Below are positions 49,699 through 60,667 of a stretch of 64,000 bases of DNA, one piece after another. The notes under the pieces were generated by a model. The model worked only from the letters and a program-made list of their open reading frames with translations. It searched no databases and was not told the DNA's origin. This stretch comes from Tetrahymena thermophila SB210 (lineage: Eukaryota; Ciliophora; Oligohymenophorea; Hymenostomatida; Tetrahymenidae). The translations under genes were made by a program, and so were the position numbers. Each line of letters begins with the position of its first letter. Position 1 is the first letter of the stretch. The stretch spans positions 620,001 through 684,000 of the forward strand of contig NW_002476246.1 of NCBI RefSeq assembly GCF_000189635.1, in the 5' to 3' direction.

Positions 49699-50419
49699 AT
49701 CTTTTTACTATTATCATTTATTATTGATGTCAATTTCTTGTAAAAAATTTTAATTTTAAGATTCTTGAACAAGAGTTTTCAACAATAAAAATAGGTAACT
49801 CTTCTACAATAAATAATAAGTATTTGATGTTTTTTTTTTTAATTAAACAGGTTTTACCAACCAACTTTTTATATATTGATAAAATATAATCATCTCTATT
49901 TTGTGTGAAAGAAAGTATTTATTTAAATAGTTTACAAATTAAGCTTTCCTTACTTAAATAATTTTTAAACTTATCTTTTTATAACTCTAATTAAACATTT
50001 TTAGGATAAATATAAAATTTTCAGTTTTAAAACTAAATATCTAATTATATCCTTATTTAAACACAATTAAAAATATTCAAAAGTATCAATCAAGACAATA
50101 TTAAAAACTATATTATATTAATTATTTATTCAATTAGTAAGTGAATTAGTTTACAATTAATAAATCTGTTAACTATGTAGGTAAATTTAAATATTTTATT
50201 TTAAAATTTTTTCAAAATATTTTTTTAGTAGAAATTGAGAAATCAAATCTTTAAAATTAATTAAAGACAGACATGCAAATAATCTTTTGTTGTAATAATT
50301 TTAATTAATCATAATATAAAAATTTTTTATATACTCTATCTATATATCAATCAATAAAAGTACTAGCTACTTTTTGCAACTATTTTACTATCAATCTATT
50401 TGTAAAAAACTCATATTTA

Positions 50420-52405
50420 ATGGTCAGGTTAGACTTTTATGGAACTGGGAAAGATAGTAGATTGATTAAATCGATGCAAAACTTTCCTCCTTTAATGGCA
50501 AGTCCTGTAGAGAGTTATTTTATTACTAGATTAATTCTTTAATGTAAAAAATATAATTGTTTCAATAGGACAAGAGCTCTTCATTGGAGCAAAGAAATGA
50601 GTTAGATAAGAATTTTAAAGCTGAAAGCAGAATCTAACATGAAAGTTAAATTTACAGAGATAATTTTAAGCAAAATAATTGTAGTTATTCATAAGACAAG
50701 TAAAATTTCTTGAAATAAATAAATAAATTGAGTTTATCCATAATTAACACTTATTACTTTTAATTTGAAATAGGAAGTATTTTTAAAGTCATTATGACTC
50801 TTTGAAATAAAAAAGTTAAGCTTATGATACAACAAAATAATAATCTTTAAATAGCCCATTTCATTCATCCAGCTTAAAGCTCTTCAGTAATAAAGCCTAT
50901 GCAGAGTAAATATAACACATATTATTTCAATTCTTTTATTATATATAAATTATATTAAGTACTTATTAAATTATATTATTTTTGTATGTATGAATGGTCA
51001 TTAAGTAATGAGGACTTTTAGTAGAAAAAAGAAATTTAGATTTTTTTGTTATATTTCAAAATCGATTAATTAATTTAAGGGTTTTTAGAAAAAAATGACC
51101 TTCTTATTGCTTAAAATATTCTAAATTAGATCTCCAAGAAATAACTAAGTAAATAAAAGTAACTTTTCAACAAGAGTGCAGAGCTTAAATGCTACAAGAA
51201 ATAGTGATAACAATAAGAATTTTCATGATTAGATTTCAAACTAAGCAAGTCCAGTTGCATAAACGAAGTCTAGCTTAAACGTGAATAATATAAATGGAAG
51301 TATTGAAAAAGATCATTTTTATGTGACAAGACCTTTACTTAGAATAAATAAAGATTTTATTGAAAAACCTTTAATTAAGAATGTCTAGTAAATATATTTA
51401 TGTTGATAAGAAAAATGTAAATTATATTTTTAACTTTAATTATGTTATCAAAAAAGAGTGGTATCAGATGATCTGCCTAACTGGTGCTAGTCAACTAACA
51501 AGTATTACACTCCAGAAAATATTGATAAAACTAAAAAGTCGAAGATAGTTATAAAAAAAAACCAAGATATTTTTGGAAACGATATTAAAATGTATCCCAA
51601 CAATTTTAAATTTTTCTGCGAACCACCATCTGAAGGACAAAGATTTGTGAGTCTTTTCTTAAATTTATAAAAAGATTTCATTTTAAATTAAAGTTTTTTT
51701 TGAGGGTGTAATAATTCAAATTTATATTTTTCATGCTTTGTTTCTTTCTATATTAATTATTCTTATTTAATCAGGAAAAGAAAAGGATGGTGATTGCAGA
51801 CCGATAAGAAGATTCTAAAAAAACATAAAGTAAGAATATTTTAAATTCATTGTTTGTTGATCGAGTGTTTGTTTGTATAAACAAATTTTATGTAATTAAT
51901 CATTAATAGCTATTTTTAAATATTAATTTGAATTTCTTCTTATTTATTCATTTAAATTCAATGAATATTTGCCATCTTTATTTAATTTTCCACAAAAATT
52001 AAGAATTGTTCATGTATTCATAATAAACACTGTTAGCTGTGCATTTATTTACCATGAGAATAATACTTTTTTTTCGATCAGAAACGTTGCTTATAAACTT
52101 TTCTTTTATACAATAACCTATAATTAGCAAAAAAGGAATTAATGCTAGGCAAACTTAGACTGAGATGGGATGAAGATGTAAAAAAGTAAAAATATGAACC
52201 TCGCTTGCCTTTGAAGATAGGACACGAAAACGAAACTCCATACATTAAAAAATTAGAAATGAAAAGAAATTCATCCCTTAACGAGTTTAGAAAGATAGGT
52301 GAAGTAGATCAATTCAAACGCGAAAATCGAGATAAACCTGTATAGCTTAAAATTGGACATGGCATACCAGAGATAATAAATCCAATAAAATTTAATTTAT
52401 CATGA
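50420..52405 (+). CDS. unknown 376-residue basic protein, seven exons
   Basis: Exons 50420-50506, 50569-50699, 50774-50905, 51130-51387, 51457-51646, 51775-51829 and 52128-52405 total 1131 nt, and every junction keeps phase through to TGA at 52403-52405. The protein is Asn/Ser/Lys/Gln-rich and largely disordered in its first half. It is followed by a more ordered basic part with blocks DHFYVTRPLLRINKDFIEKP, DDLPNWCQSTNKYYTPENI and NNFKFFCEPPSEGQRF. The motif LKIGH occurs twice near the C-terminus (LPLKIGHENETP and VQLKIGHGIPEI), an internal repeat. No signal peptide or membrane segment. I recognise no domain. The abundance of Arg/Lys with aromatic spacing would suit a structural or microtubule-associated protein, but that is only a guess. 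It lies between the two BPI copies and is not part of that duplication. Confidence 0.75.
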
Positions 52406-53035
52406 ATACAAATTTAGAACAGGTATATATTTCTCTAAGTAAAAATTTTGAACTGTAAACAATCAATTTGTTGAGTAGAAATGAATTCAAACAAAAAACT
52501 AGTTAAAAATAAATTGAGAATAAATAAAGATGACAAGCAAATAAATAATTAAATAGATTAATAAAATAAATAGTTTATAATCATAAATAATTTATATTTA
52601 TCAAAATAGTTTATCAATTTATTTAAATTGATGGGAGAAACTGACCTCTTATCTTCTTTCTTTCTTTGTGTTTGTGTTTATTAATTTATATTTATCCATT
52701 TAAATATTTAAAATAAAGTGTAAAGCAAAGCAAATATTTTCAAATCACATTCAATCATTAAACCAATTAAAAAAATTTTTAATTTGTTAGTTTAAAAGAA
52801 AGTAAACACTTTTGTCTTTATCATATAAACAAAGAAACACTGCATGCTTTTTTGTTTGTTTTATATTTTGATATGATTATTTTAAAGAGACTATTAAAAT
52901 CCTTTGAGTGTTAATGTAAATTATTATAGCACCGGTTAATACTATAACTGATAGAGCAAAATAAAGAAAGGATTTATTTTTTTAAGATTTTGAATCTTTA
53001 GCTTTCAGGAAGATGGCATTGGTTAACAACAATTT
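52406..53035. other. short intergenic stretch
   Basis: A/T-rich spacer between the seven-exon gene and the uncertain frame at 53036-54264. A TTTCAG just before 53020 could be a splice acceptor for an upstream exon of that frame, but no such exon was found. Confidence 0.5.
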
Positions 53036-54264
53036 ATGAATATGAATGATTTCTTTAAAAATAAAATAGACTCTGAAAATATAAAAAATTAATCCTTGGA
53101 TTAAAAAAAAATTTACTTAGATTTGTTGGTAAGAAGACCTCGTTAAATTCAATTTATGGCTTTGATTGTGATAACAATTCTAAAAATCAACTATTGATTG
53201 TAAATTTGCAAAAACATTGCATAACATAGGATCAGAATTCTGATATTAATTTATTAAATAATTTTTTAATGTTACTAATTTACCAGCAATTAGTAAGTGT
53301 AAATAAGATGATCAAAATTAAAATTGAAGGAAAAACAAATGTTGGAATTAATTTATTGGATTGGTAAAGTTACTAGGTGAATGTATAAATCTAGCTTTTG
53401 TTTTACCCAATTAATAGCTTCTTAGCATTTTATGATTACTGCCTTAAGATAAATTAAATAAAGATAACTTCTGATACTATAAATTTCTAATCAATCAAAA
53501 GCAATTTTATTAATTTTATTCACTTGCTCAGTTCGATTTCTTTTCCCAATAGAAACAATTATAAAAGATAAAAAATTAGAATGCATAATCACTAAAAGTC
53601 TGTAATGTAAGTTATAATTTGGCATGCAGTGACAAGAAAGGATTTACTTATAATTATTGCGTAAATCAAAAAAGAGTTTATTGTATAGAGCTAAATTTTA
53701 TTTCACTTTTTGAAGTATGAAAATTTATTTAAATTTTAAATTATGAAACGAAGTGTAATCTTTTTTAATTTAATAAATCCACATAATATCAGTACTTATT
53801 ATTTACTCTAAGCTGCATTTTAGAACTAATTTTATTTTGGCTTTTTTTCTCTTTTGTATATTAAGTTAAGGATATTGACAGCTCATTTAATGAGAAAGAT
53901 TGATTATTTGATTATTTATCTTTGCGTTTATTTTATTTTAATCACATTATCGCTACCGCTTGCTTATTATTTTATTTCTTTCTTTCATTCTTTCTAATTA
54001 GCTTTCTTTCTAAAAATTGAGTTAGTAAGAAATAAATTGAGATATTTTTAGTATCTCATAGGATAAAATATATATTTGGAAATAAAATTCCCTTTGCTAA
54101 TTTTAATTACATTGATTGAATGCGTGTGTATTACTTTAGATTTCAAAATTTTTTGTTTAATTTTGCTTGATTTTATCATGGTTTCTTTACATTTAACTAG
54201 TGATGATAAATTAATTCCATCAGATTATCAAAGAACTTTTTTTTATTTTAAAAGTTAAATATGA
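53036..54264 (+). CDS. uncertain membrane-protein frame interrupted at a 9-A run
   Basis: From 53077 to TGA 54262-54264 one frame is free of TGA for 395 codons, far longer than chance frames here. Its natural N-terminus (ATG 53036, MNMNDFFKNKIDSENIKN) is in a different frame; the two frames meet at a run of nine A at about 53103-53111, where one base more would join them. Alternatives are a spliced start (acceptor TTACTTAG ending 53120) or initiation at the in-frame ATG 53269. The C-terminal part is hydrophobic with likely membrane helices (IIYLCVYFILITLSLPLAYY; FPLLILITLIECVCITL). Gln content from TAA/TAG is high and composition is close to spacer, so a decaying gene or a sequencing error is possible. 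No family recognised. Confidence 0.35.
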
Positions 54265-54872
54265 CAGAAATCCTCTATTATAGATTCACTAAACTAATAG
54301 GTTGTAAGGGTTTAGTATGAAGAAATCCTTGATGATAATAGGATTTGAGGATGAAGTAGAATGCAGTGTGTAATGAAGAACAAAAAACATTTTAAGAAGT
54401 GGTATTAAGATTTACTTAGTGTGTAAAAAGAGATCAAAGGTTCCTTTTAATCCCAAGAAATTCTTACTTAATATTTGCTAAAGAATATTTTGGTTGTGGA
54501 GAATTAGTTTTTGTTTTACGCATTAATCAAGATAAAGAGAGAGAATAACACTTTTAATAAGAAGAATTTTAACTTAATTAATAAAAAAGTAGATTGATTG
54601 TAAAACAAGATAGTCAAGATTCGTCAGATTTATTAATTCGCTCATTATTTTAATAGCTTTTACATATAAAAGGAAAAATCTTGATCAAATTAGATTAGAC
54701 AAAAGATAACCAGAAATCAAATCAAATCTGTGTGACTTTTGTAATCGCTAATTCACTCTAGATCACAAATCAACTAACTATTTGCAATTAAAATTAGCTC
54801 TTATTCACACCAGGATTCAATATAATTATTATAAATTAATTAAAAAGTTAGACTTTAAAAAAAGAAAAGAAG
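54265..54872. other. spacer upstream of BPI-like copy 2
   Basis: The last ~60 nt share with the 45725 gene the leader GGATTCAATATAAT plus AAAAAGTTAGACTT and the poly-A/GAAAAGAAG context immediately before ATG. Weaker matches extend further upstream, showing the duplication included promoter sequence. Confidence 0.6.
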
Positions 54873-56246
54873 ATGAACAAACAAATCATTGCTCTCTTTA
54901 TGATTGCTACTTTTGCAATCGCTTAAGCTCCTGGTGCTAGAATCCACTTAACTGCTGGTTTCATGAACAAGGCTAAGGACTGGGCTTTACCTACCGTTCT
55001 CCCCGGTGGTAACTTAGATATTGCTATCCCTGATCAAGATGCTTCTGGCTTCCACTTATCTAATATGAATGGTTAATTAAGTATCCCCCCCGAGACTATT
55101 ACTTTCTCCATCACTGAAAATAACTTCCAACTCTCTATCAATGATATGCATCTTTCCTTCCACTTTGATGCTAAGTTGAACAAGTTTGTTAAGGGTTCTG
55201 CTTCTCCCTCTGGTACCTTCTCCACTGATATTAATGTCAGCTTCGGTATCAACGGTGCTGGTCAATTATAAATTGCTGGTTTCGGTATCAATAACTTCAG
55301 AATCGGTCACACCACCGTCGATTTACCCGGATTCGTCAAGGGTATCCTCAACTTCTTCATTGATCTCCTCTCCAGATTCATCCAAAGCAAGCTTAACGAT
55401 GTTGCCCCCGGTATCAGAGATTAAGTTAATGCTATGTTGACCAGATCTCCCACTGAATCTGGTTTCGGTAGCTTACCCATCGGTTTAGACCTCACTTTCA
55501 GCAATGCTATTGAACTCACCTCCGGTTAAATGATCGTTGCTACTAACCTTTATGCTTACAACAATCAAAAGCCCAAGGTTAGACCCCCCTTCGAAAACCC
55601 CACCCCCTTCCCTGCTGGTCCCGCTGCTCAAGACTTCACTTTCTTCTTAAGTGAATACACCCTTAATTCCATGTCTTTCGCTGCTTTCGACACTGGTATG
55701 ATGGCCAAGGACTTCGGTATCGATATCCTCTAATAACTTTCCTCTGTTGACCAACTCAATGGTATGCTCGATGGTCTCGCTGATGTCCTCTCAAGTGCTA
55801 CCGTTACCGTTAAGGTTCATGCTGCTAACTACCCCTAATTCAACATTGCTGGTGGTGTCTTCTCCCTCGCTACTGACTTAGTTGCTGAATTGGTTGCTAC
55901 TTATGCTGACAAGACTATTCCCATCCTTGGATTAAACATTGCTTCTAACTTTGGTGTCTCTGCTTCCGTTGTCAACAACTCTTTCCTCGGTTTCCACATT
56001 GATCACGCTCAATTGACCAAGTTCGACGTTACCCTCTCTACCTTGAAGACTGTCAACTTAGAATAAGTCACTACTTTAATCAACAACGTTTTGGCTTACT
56101 TCTTACCTGAAATTAACGAAAAGTACTGCAACGGTCAAATCCCCATGAACGGTGCTAACTTCGTCCTTAGCGGTGCTGCCCTCGAATTAGTCGACCACCA
56201 CATCATGGTCCAAGCTACCCCCTAATTCGGTAACTTCGCCCTCTGA
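54873..56246 (+). CDS. secreted BPI/LBP-like lipid-binding protein, copy 2
   Basis: An intronless frame of 457 residues, the same length as copy 1 at 45725-47098, from ATG 54873 to TGA 56244-56246. The signal peptide is identical (MNKQIIALFMIATFAIA). Roughly 50 residues differ between the copies, most of them before residue ~245 (for example LIPGGKLDLNAP versus VLPGGNLDIAIP). The central Pro-rich linker and the second half are nearly identical at DNA level, including most silent sites. That mosaic points to gene conversion of the 3' two-thirds. Strong codon bias suggests high expression. A single cysteine (YCNG) again means no internal disulfide. The same lipid-binding role as copy 1 is inferred; the divergent first barrel may tune ligand specificity. 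Confidence 0.82.
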
Positions 56247-56946
56247 AAAGTGTGAAAAAAAATTTAACTTATCATAATAAATATTAATTGTTCATATATA
56301 TAAATATTTTATATATGTACTCTATAATAATAATGTGTATTAAATTTAAAAACAAAATATAAAATAAATATTTTTTTTTAATTGAATTTATAAAAAAAAA
56401 ACTAAAAAAACAAATCAAAGAAAAAAATCTACATATTTTAAATTAAAAAAAATGAAAAGAAAACTTTTTATAAGTAATTATTTTTTGAAAATTAATTAAT
56501 ATATGTAAATTTAGTTTGTAAATACCAACGTATAAAGAGAGAATTAATTGCATAGACTATTACTAGAATTTGATAACTAAAATGGATAAATTACCTCATT
56601 TCAAAGTTAGTTATTTATTAATTAATTGCACTTCAACAAAGAAAAGAGTGAATCAATTTAAATATGTTTAGTAAATAAATAATTGACTAAATTTTTAAAG
56701 AATTTAAAAAATTTATGATATTTGTTGGTAAGTATTGCTATTGTTGTTGATTTTTTGTTTTTGAATGAACTTTTGCATGATAAAAAAAATTAAGAGAAAT
56801 TTAAAAAGAAGTAGGATTTATCAAATCAAATTTTATTGATTTTTTCTGTTTAATTAAAAGAAGAAACAAAGTACAAACAAATATTAAAAAACAAGCAAAT
56901 AAGCAAATTAAGTCTGGTTAGTAAACTGAAAAAATATTTTTATAAC
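56247..56946. other. convergent 3' spacer
   Basis: Holds the 3' flank of BPI copy 2, still alignable with that of copy 1 over about 100 nt (TATATATGT-ACT-TATAA core), and the 3' flank of the cysteine-rich gene on the minus strand. No gene seen. Confidence 0.6.
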
Positions 56947-57291
56947 TCAATAGCAATCTGAATACTTACATTATTCATAATTTTCAAAACAAATTTAGTC
57001 ACAAGCTGAGTCTTTGCATTCAGAATAGCAAAGAAGTAATTCATTTTTGCATAGACTATCGCATTATTTAATTGATGCTGCATAATCTTCTGAATCATAA
57101 TTCTAGCAATTGAATAAGCAATTATCAAGAAAAGGGAAACATAACATATTTTTTTCCAATTTATTTTTATGTTTTGAGCATTTTTCATAATGAGCAGTGC
57201 AAATTTTAAAGCAGTTGCTTTTTTGAGCATCCTAGCATTTGATTTCTTGAAAAGCTATAAGAAAAATGACCAAGATATAAAAGACTCTCAT
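56947..57291 (-). CDS. secreted 15-cysteine protein, copy A
   Basis: An intronless frame of 114 residues from ATG 57291 to TGA 56949-56947. A signal peptide (MRVFYILVIFLIAFQEIK) is followed by 15 cysteines. Intervals between successive cysteines are 7, 3, 6, 12, 6, 3, 14, 3, 6, 3, 4, 3, 6 and 4 residues. All 14 intervals and the total length are identical in the second gene at 58695-59039, which fixes the frame beyond reasonable doubt. The recurring C-x3-C and C-x6-C spacing suggests a helical disulfide-rich fold built from repeated hairpins. A GTAAG and a downstream TTTTTTCAG near the 3' end could mimic an intron, but the paralogue supports reading straight through to CKYSDCY. Family not recognised; secretion is inferred from the signal peptide. 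Confidence 0.88.
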
Positions 57292-58694
57292 TTAAAAATT
57301 TGAAGTGTTGTTAAATTATTTATTTATTTATCTCTTTATTTCTACTATTTTTAAAAACTATCAATTTATTTATTCAAAGTCTCAAGCTAATATTAGTAAT
57401 TTAAATAAAATAAACTAAACTAACGTTCAAATTCTTAAAATAGTAATTAATTAAAAAGGCTTAAATTTATTTCAAATAATCTAAGATAAATAAAAAATTA
57501 GTATTTGTTTTAAAAATACATTTCTTCTATTCATTTTGTTGAAATATTTGAATTTATATTTAATTAATCAATCAATATTAAATGTCTTAGATAAATTATA
57601 AATTAGTACTTGCTAATGAAATTCAGTTGAAGAAAGGAAACTATTATAAAGTATACCATATTATTATTATTATTCGTGTATATAGCCTTGAAAAAGGCAG
57701 TACTCTAGGGACTATATTTATATATTAGTACTTGCTTTTAAAATAAACTTCTACTATTAATTTATTGAAATATTTTATTTATTTTTTTACTTAAATAATT
57801 AGTAATTTCATCAAATATTTGATTTCAAATCATTTAAGATTAATTGTAATAAATTAATATTTGTTTTAAAAACTTTTTTCTTTTGTTATATTGAAAAATT
57901 ATTTTAATACAAAAAATTCTAAAAATATTTTAATATGTTTTTAAATTTCAAAATATTTTAATTATTGAAACAATTTTAGATGAAAAAATTTTATTTATTT
58001 ATTTAAATTTTTTACTATTAATTATTTGTTAAAAATATTCACTTAAACAGATAAATAAAGGCTACAGCTAATACCTTTATATTTTATGATTGATATATAT
58101 ATTGAAAATATTTTCATAATTATTCAATTTTAACATTTTCTTGATTGATTGATTGTTATTATTTAATATATTTAATCACATTTGTTAAATTTGGAAGACC
58201 ACAATAATTCTATTTGATTTATTTCTTACCTTAAATTGAGGATGCTAGCTAGATATATTGAGGTAGTAAAAATTATATTATTTCATCACAATTTGTTGTA
58301 CTATTTGAATGAAAAAAAAAAAAAAAATAATGAATAAAGCATCATTTGGAATAATTTATTTGGATGAAGGCAACTTAGCTGGTAAACTGGTAATATTTTT
58401 GATAATTTAATATTTAGTTTACTTTTAATTTATATTTTTGTAAGTCCTTAAAAGTTATTAATAAGAAAAAGTAAAATATTTATAATGATGATCATATTTA
58501 TTTTTTACTAAAAAACAAAGAGTTTTATATCTAATTAATGTAATATTTACAAAATAATTTAATTATTTTTATTTTAAAATTTAATTTAAGTAAGATAAAG
58601 CAGTACAATTTTGTATTGCACATTTATATAATGGTTCATTTTAGGTTTAATATTTGCTAAATTACTATGTGAATAAATAATTCTGAATTTTCAA
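57292..58694. other. spacer between the two 15-cysteine genes
   Basis: Contains the second structured element at 57681-57716 and an ATT run just before it. Otherwise A/T-rich with no gene. Confidence 0.55.
57681..57716 (+). ncRNA. structured stem-junction element, copy 2
   Basis: Outer stem TATAG/CTATA encloses hairpin GCCTT-GAAA-AAGGC (GNRA loop) and the AGTACTCTAGGGACT segment, which can fold on itself through AGT/ACT. In the same orientation copy 1 (19657-19695, minus strand) has AGTAAG/CTTACT as outer stem, the same GCCTT/AAGGC stem with loop GTAA, and AGTACCCTAGGGTACT. Both are followed by ATATTTATA. The outer pairing is kept while its sequence changes. Confidence 0.45.
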
Positions 58695-59039
58695 TCAAGA
58701 ACATTCATAATTCATGCAATGTTTCAATCCTTCTACGCACTGTTTATCGCATTACTGGTCTTTGCACTAAATGTTGCAAACAAAAAAATCGTTTTTGCAT
58801 AAGTTTTTACACTCTTTTGAAATATTTAAATCGCTTCTTTGCTCAGGATGGGAACAATGGTTCAAGCATAATTATAGCTAGGGTAAACATAAAATACCGC
58901 TTTATAATTTTGTTTTACCAATAACACAGTCATCATGAGGAGCTTTGCATATTTAAAAGCACTCATAAACATCTTGCTTTTAACATAGTACCATGTATTA
59001 AACTGCTAATAAAATAAAAATGTTTATAGCTACTTTCAT
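58695..59039 (-). CDS. secreted 15-cysteine protein, copy B
   Basis: An intronless frame of 114 residues from ATG 59039 to TGA 58697-58695. The N-terminus (MKVAINIFILLAVQYMVLC) is a signal peptide. The 15 cysteines sit at exactly the intervals of copy A (56947-57291). Shared words include F-x-I-C, LCLP/LCFP, C-K-N-L-C-K-N and QCKD, while most other residues differ, so the pair is old and the cysteine scaffold is under strong constraint. Both copies lie on the minus strand 1.4 kb apart. No domain name can be given. Possible roles for such proteins in ciliates include cell-surface, cortical granule or cyst components, but nothing in the sequence selects one. Confidence 0.88.
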
Positions 59040-60667
59040 ATCAGGGAGAAGCTACTAATTTGTTTATTTTTTTATTTATGTGTGTATGTATGTATCTGTT
59101 TCTACTTATTTGCTAATTTATTGTTAAAATTTTTTTATCCTAAAATGATGAGGAACAAATTAAATTATTTAATAGAATGTGAGATAATAAATTTGTAAAG
59201 TTTTTAATTCAGTATTGTTTTAAACCAAAATAAAATTTTTTGCTTAGTTTTAATTTTAAATAGATTTAAGTCAATATGTTTTTAATCACAATTTAAAATT
59301 TAATTTATATAATCTAATATTTATATTCTAACCAATTAAATTCAAGCAAAATAAACATAATAGCTCTATCTTATAAATTTTTTAAGCATTTTTTATTTTC
59401 TGAAAATTTTAATAAAATTTTTAGCTCAAGTGACTAAATTTATTTAACAAATAAGTAGATAAAATATTTAGAATTTAAAAGATTTTTAATTTTTACATAT
59501 TTAAATAAAATACTTATTTAATAGAAAAAAACATTATATCATTCAGCAAAATTTAATCCATAATCAGAGAATCTATAGAAAAATTAATTTCATAATAAAA
59601 ATCATTAACAACTATGAAATAGTTTATTTTAAAAATAATATTTTAATTTAATTTAATTAAAATTAATTTATATTAATTTTTTTTGTTTCAAATTAAATAT
59701 TTTTAATTTTTTTTTAATTTAGCACAAACTCTACCTACACTTTCATTTTTTAGTAAAATAAATATTTAAACAAGCAAACAAAAGTACAATTTAATAAATA
59801 GATAAATATATTAATAAATAAACAAATGAACTAGTTGATAAATAACTATATTTAAATATATAAATAACTAACTAATAACCAAATTAGCAAATATTTAAAT
59901 AATTAAGTTAATATTCAAGAAAATAAATAACTTAATTAACGAATAAGTAGCTTTAAATAAATAAATTAACAAATAAATCACTAAAAAATAATAAATAATT
60001 AAACAAATGAAGAAGTAGATAGATAGATAATAACTAAGCATATAATTAAGTAATTAAATTTATAAATAACAATTGAATAAACAAATTAAAACATATATTA
60101 ATAAATAAATAAATAGTTTAAATTTTTTAGAACCTCTGTAAGTATTATGAGATATTTTGGTAAATTGAAAAAGCTCAATTTAATTTTATAATTGAAAATG
60201 AAAAAATAGATTGGAAGTATTTTAAAATTACATTTAAATTGATTAATGACCAATTTAGCTTACAATACAGGATTGTCGAATATATGTAGAAATATAAAAC
60301 ATTTGATTTATTCATTTATTTGCTTGAATTTGTGTTAGAATAGAAAAGTAATCTTTTAAACAAATATAAATAAAAGAGAATGAAATATGATAGAAACCGC
60401 TTTAAATGGAATTCTAGAAACTTTATATTTTTGTACAGTACTTCTATTTTACAATTTTTAAAAATAGAAGAAATCTAGATTTTTGCTAATTGTAATTAAA
60501 TATTAAGACAAAAAGAAAGACTTATATGATTGATAGCTTATCAGATAGACAGACAGATAGACCTTGCTCGATTAGATTATTAAATAATTAGTCAGAAAGA
60601 AACTAGCAAACAAATAAACAGATAAAACTGATAATAATATTTATTAAAAATAAGTAATTTAAGTAAA
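59040..60667. other. AT-rich spacer with AAAT-type low-complexity block
   Basis: Between about 59740 and 60120 the plus strand is dominated by degenerate AAAT/AACT units, including a TAGA run near 60017-60029. No gene seen. The 3' part is the upstream region of the hydrolase gene. Confidence 0.6.

Larger units (their letters stand above)
47099..50419. other. 3.3-kb intergenic region with an unusual GC-richer island
   Basis: Mostly pure A/T spacer. Two items stand out: the structured island at 48074-48215 and an (ATCT)n microsatellite at 49661-49698. No protein-coding frame supported. Confidence 0.55.

Noticed and set aside
56881-56969. 3' intron (GTAAG to TTTTTTCAG) with a C-terminal membrane exon for the 15-cysteine gene A
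   Set aside because: Reading through gives two more cysteines, the same 114-residue length and exact spacing agreement with gene B.
58718-58819. plus-strand start MFQSFYALFIALLVFAL resembling a signal peptide
   Set aside because: Antisense to the 15-cysteine gene B and broken by TGA after 33 codons.
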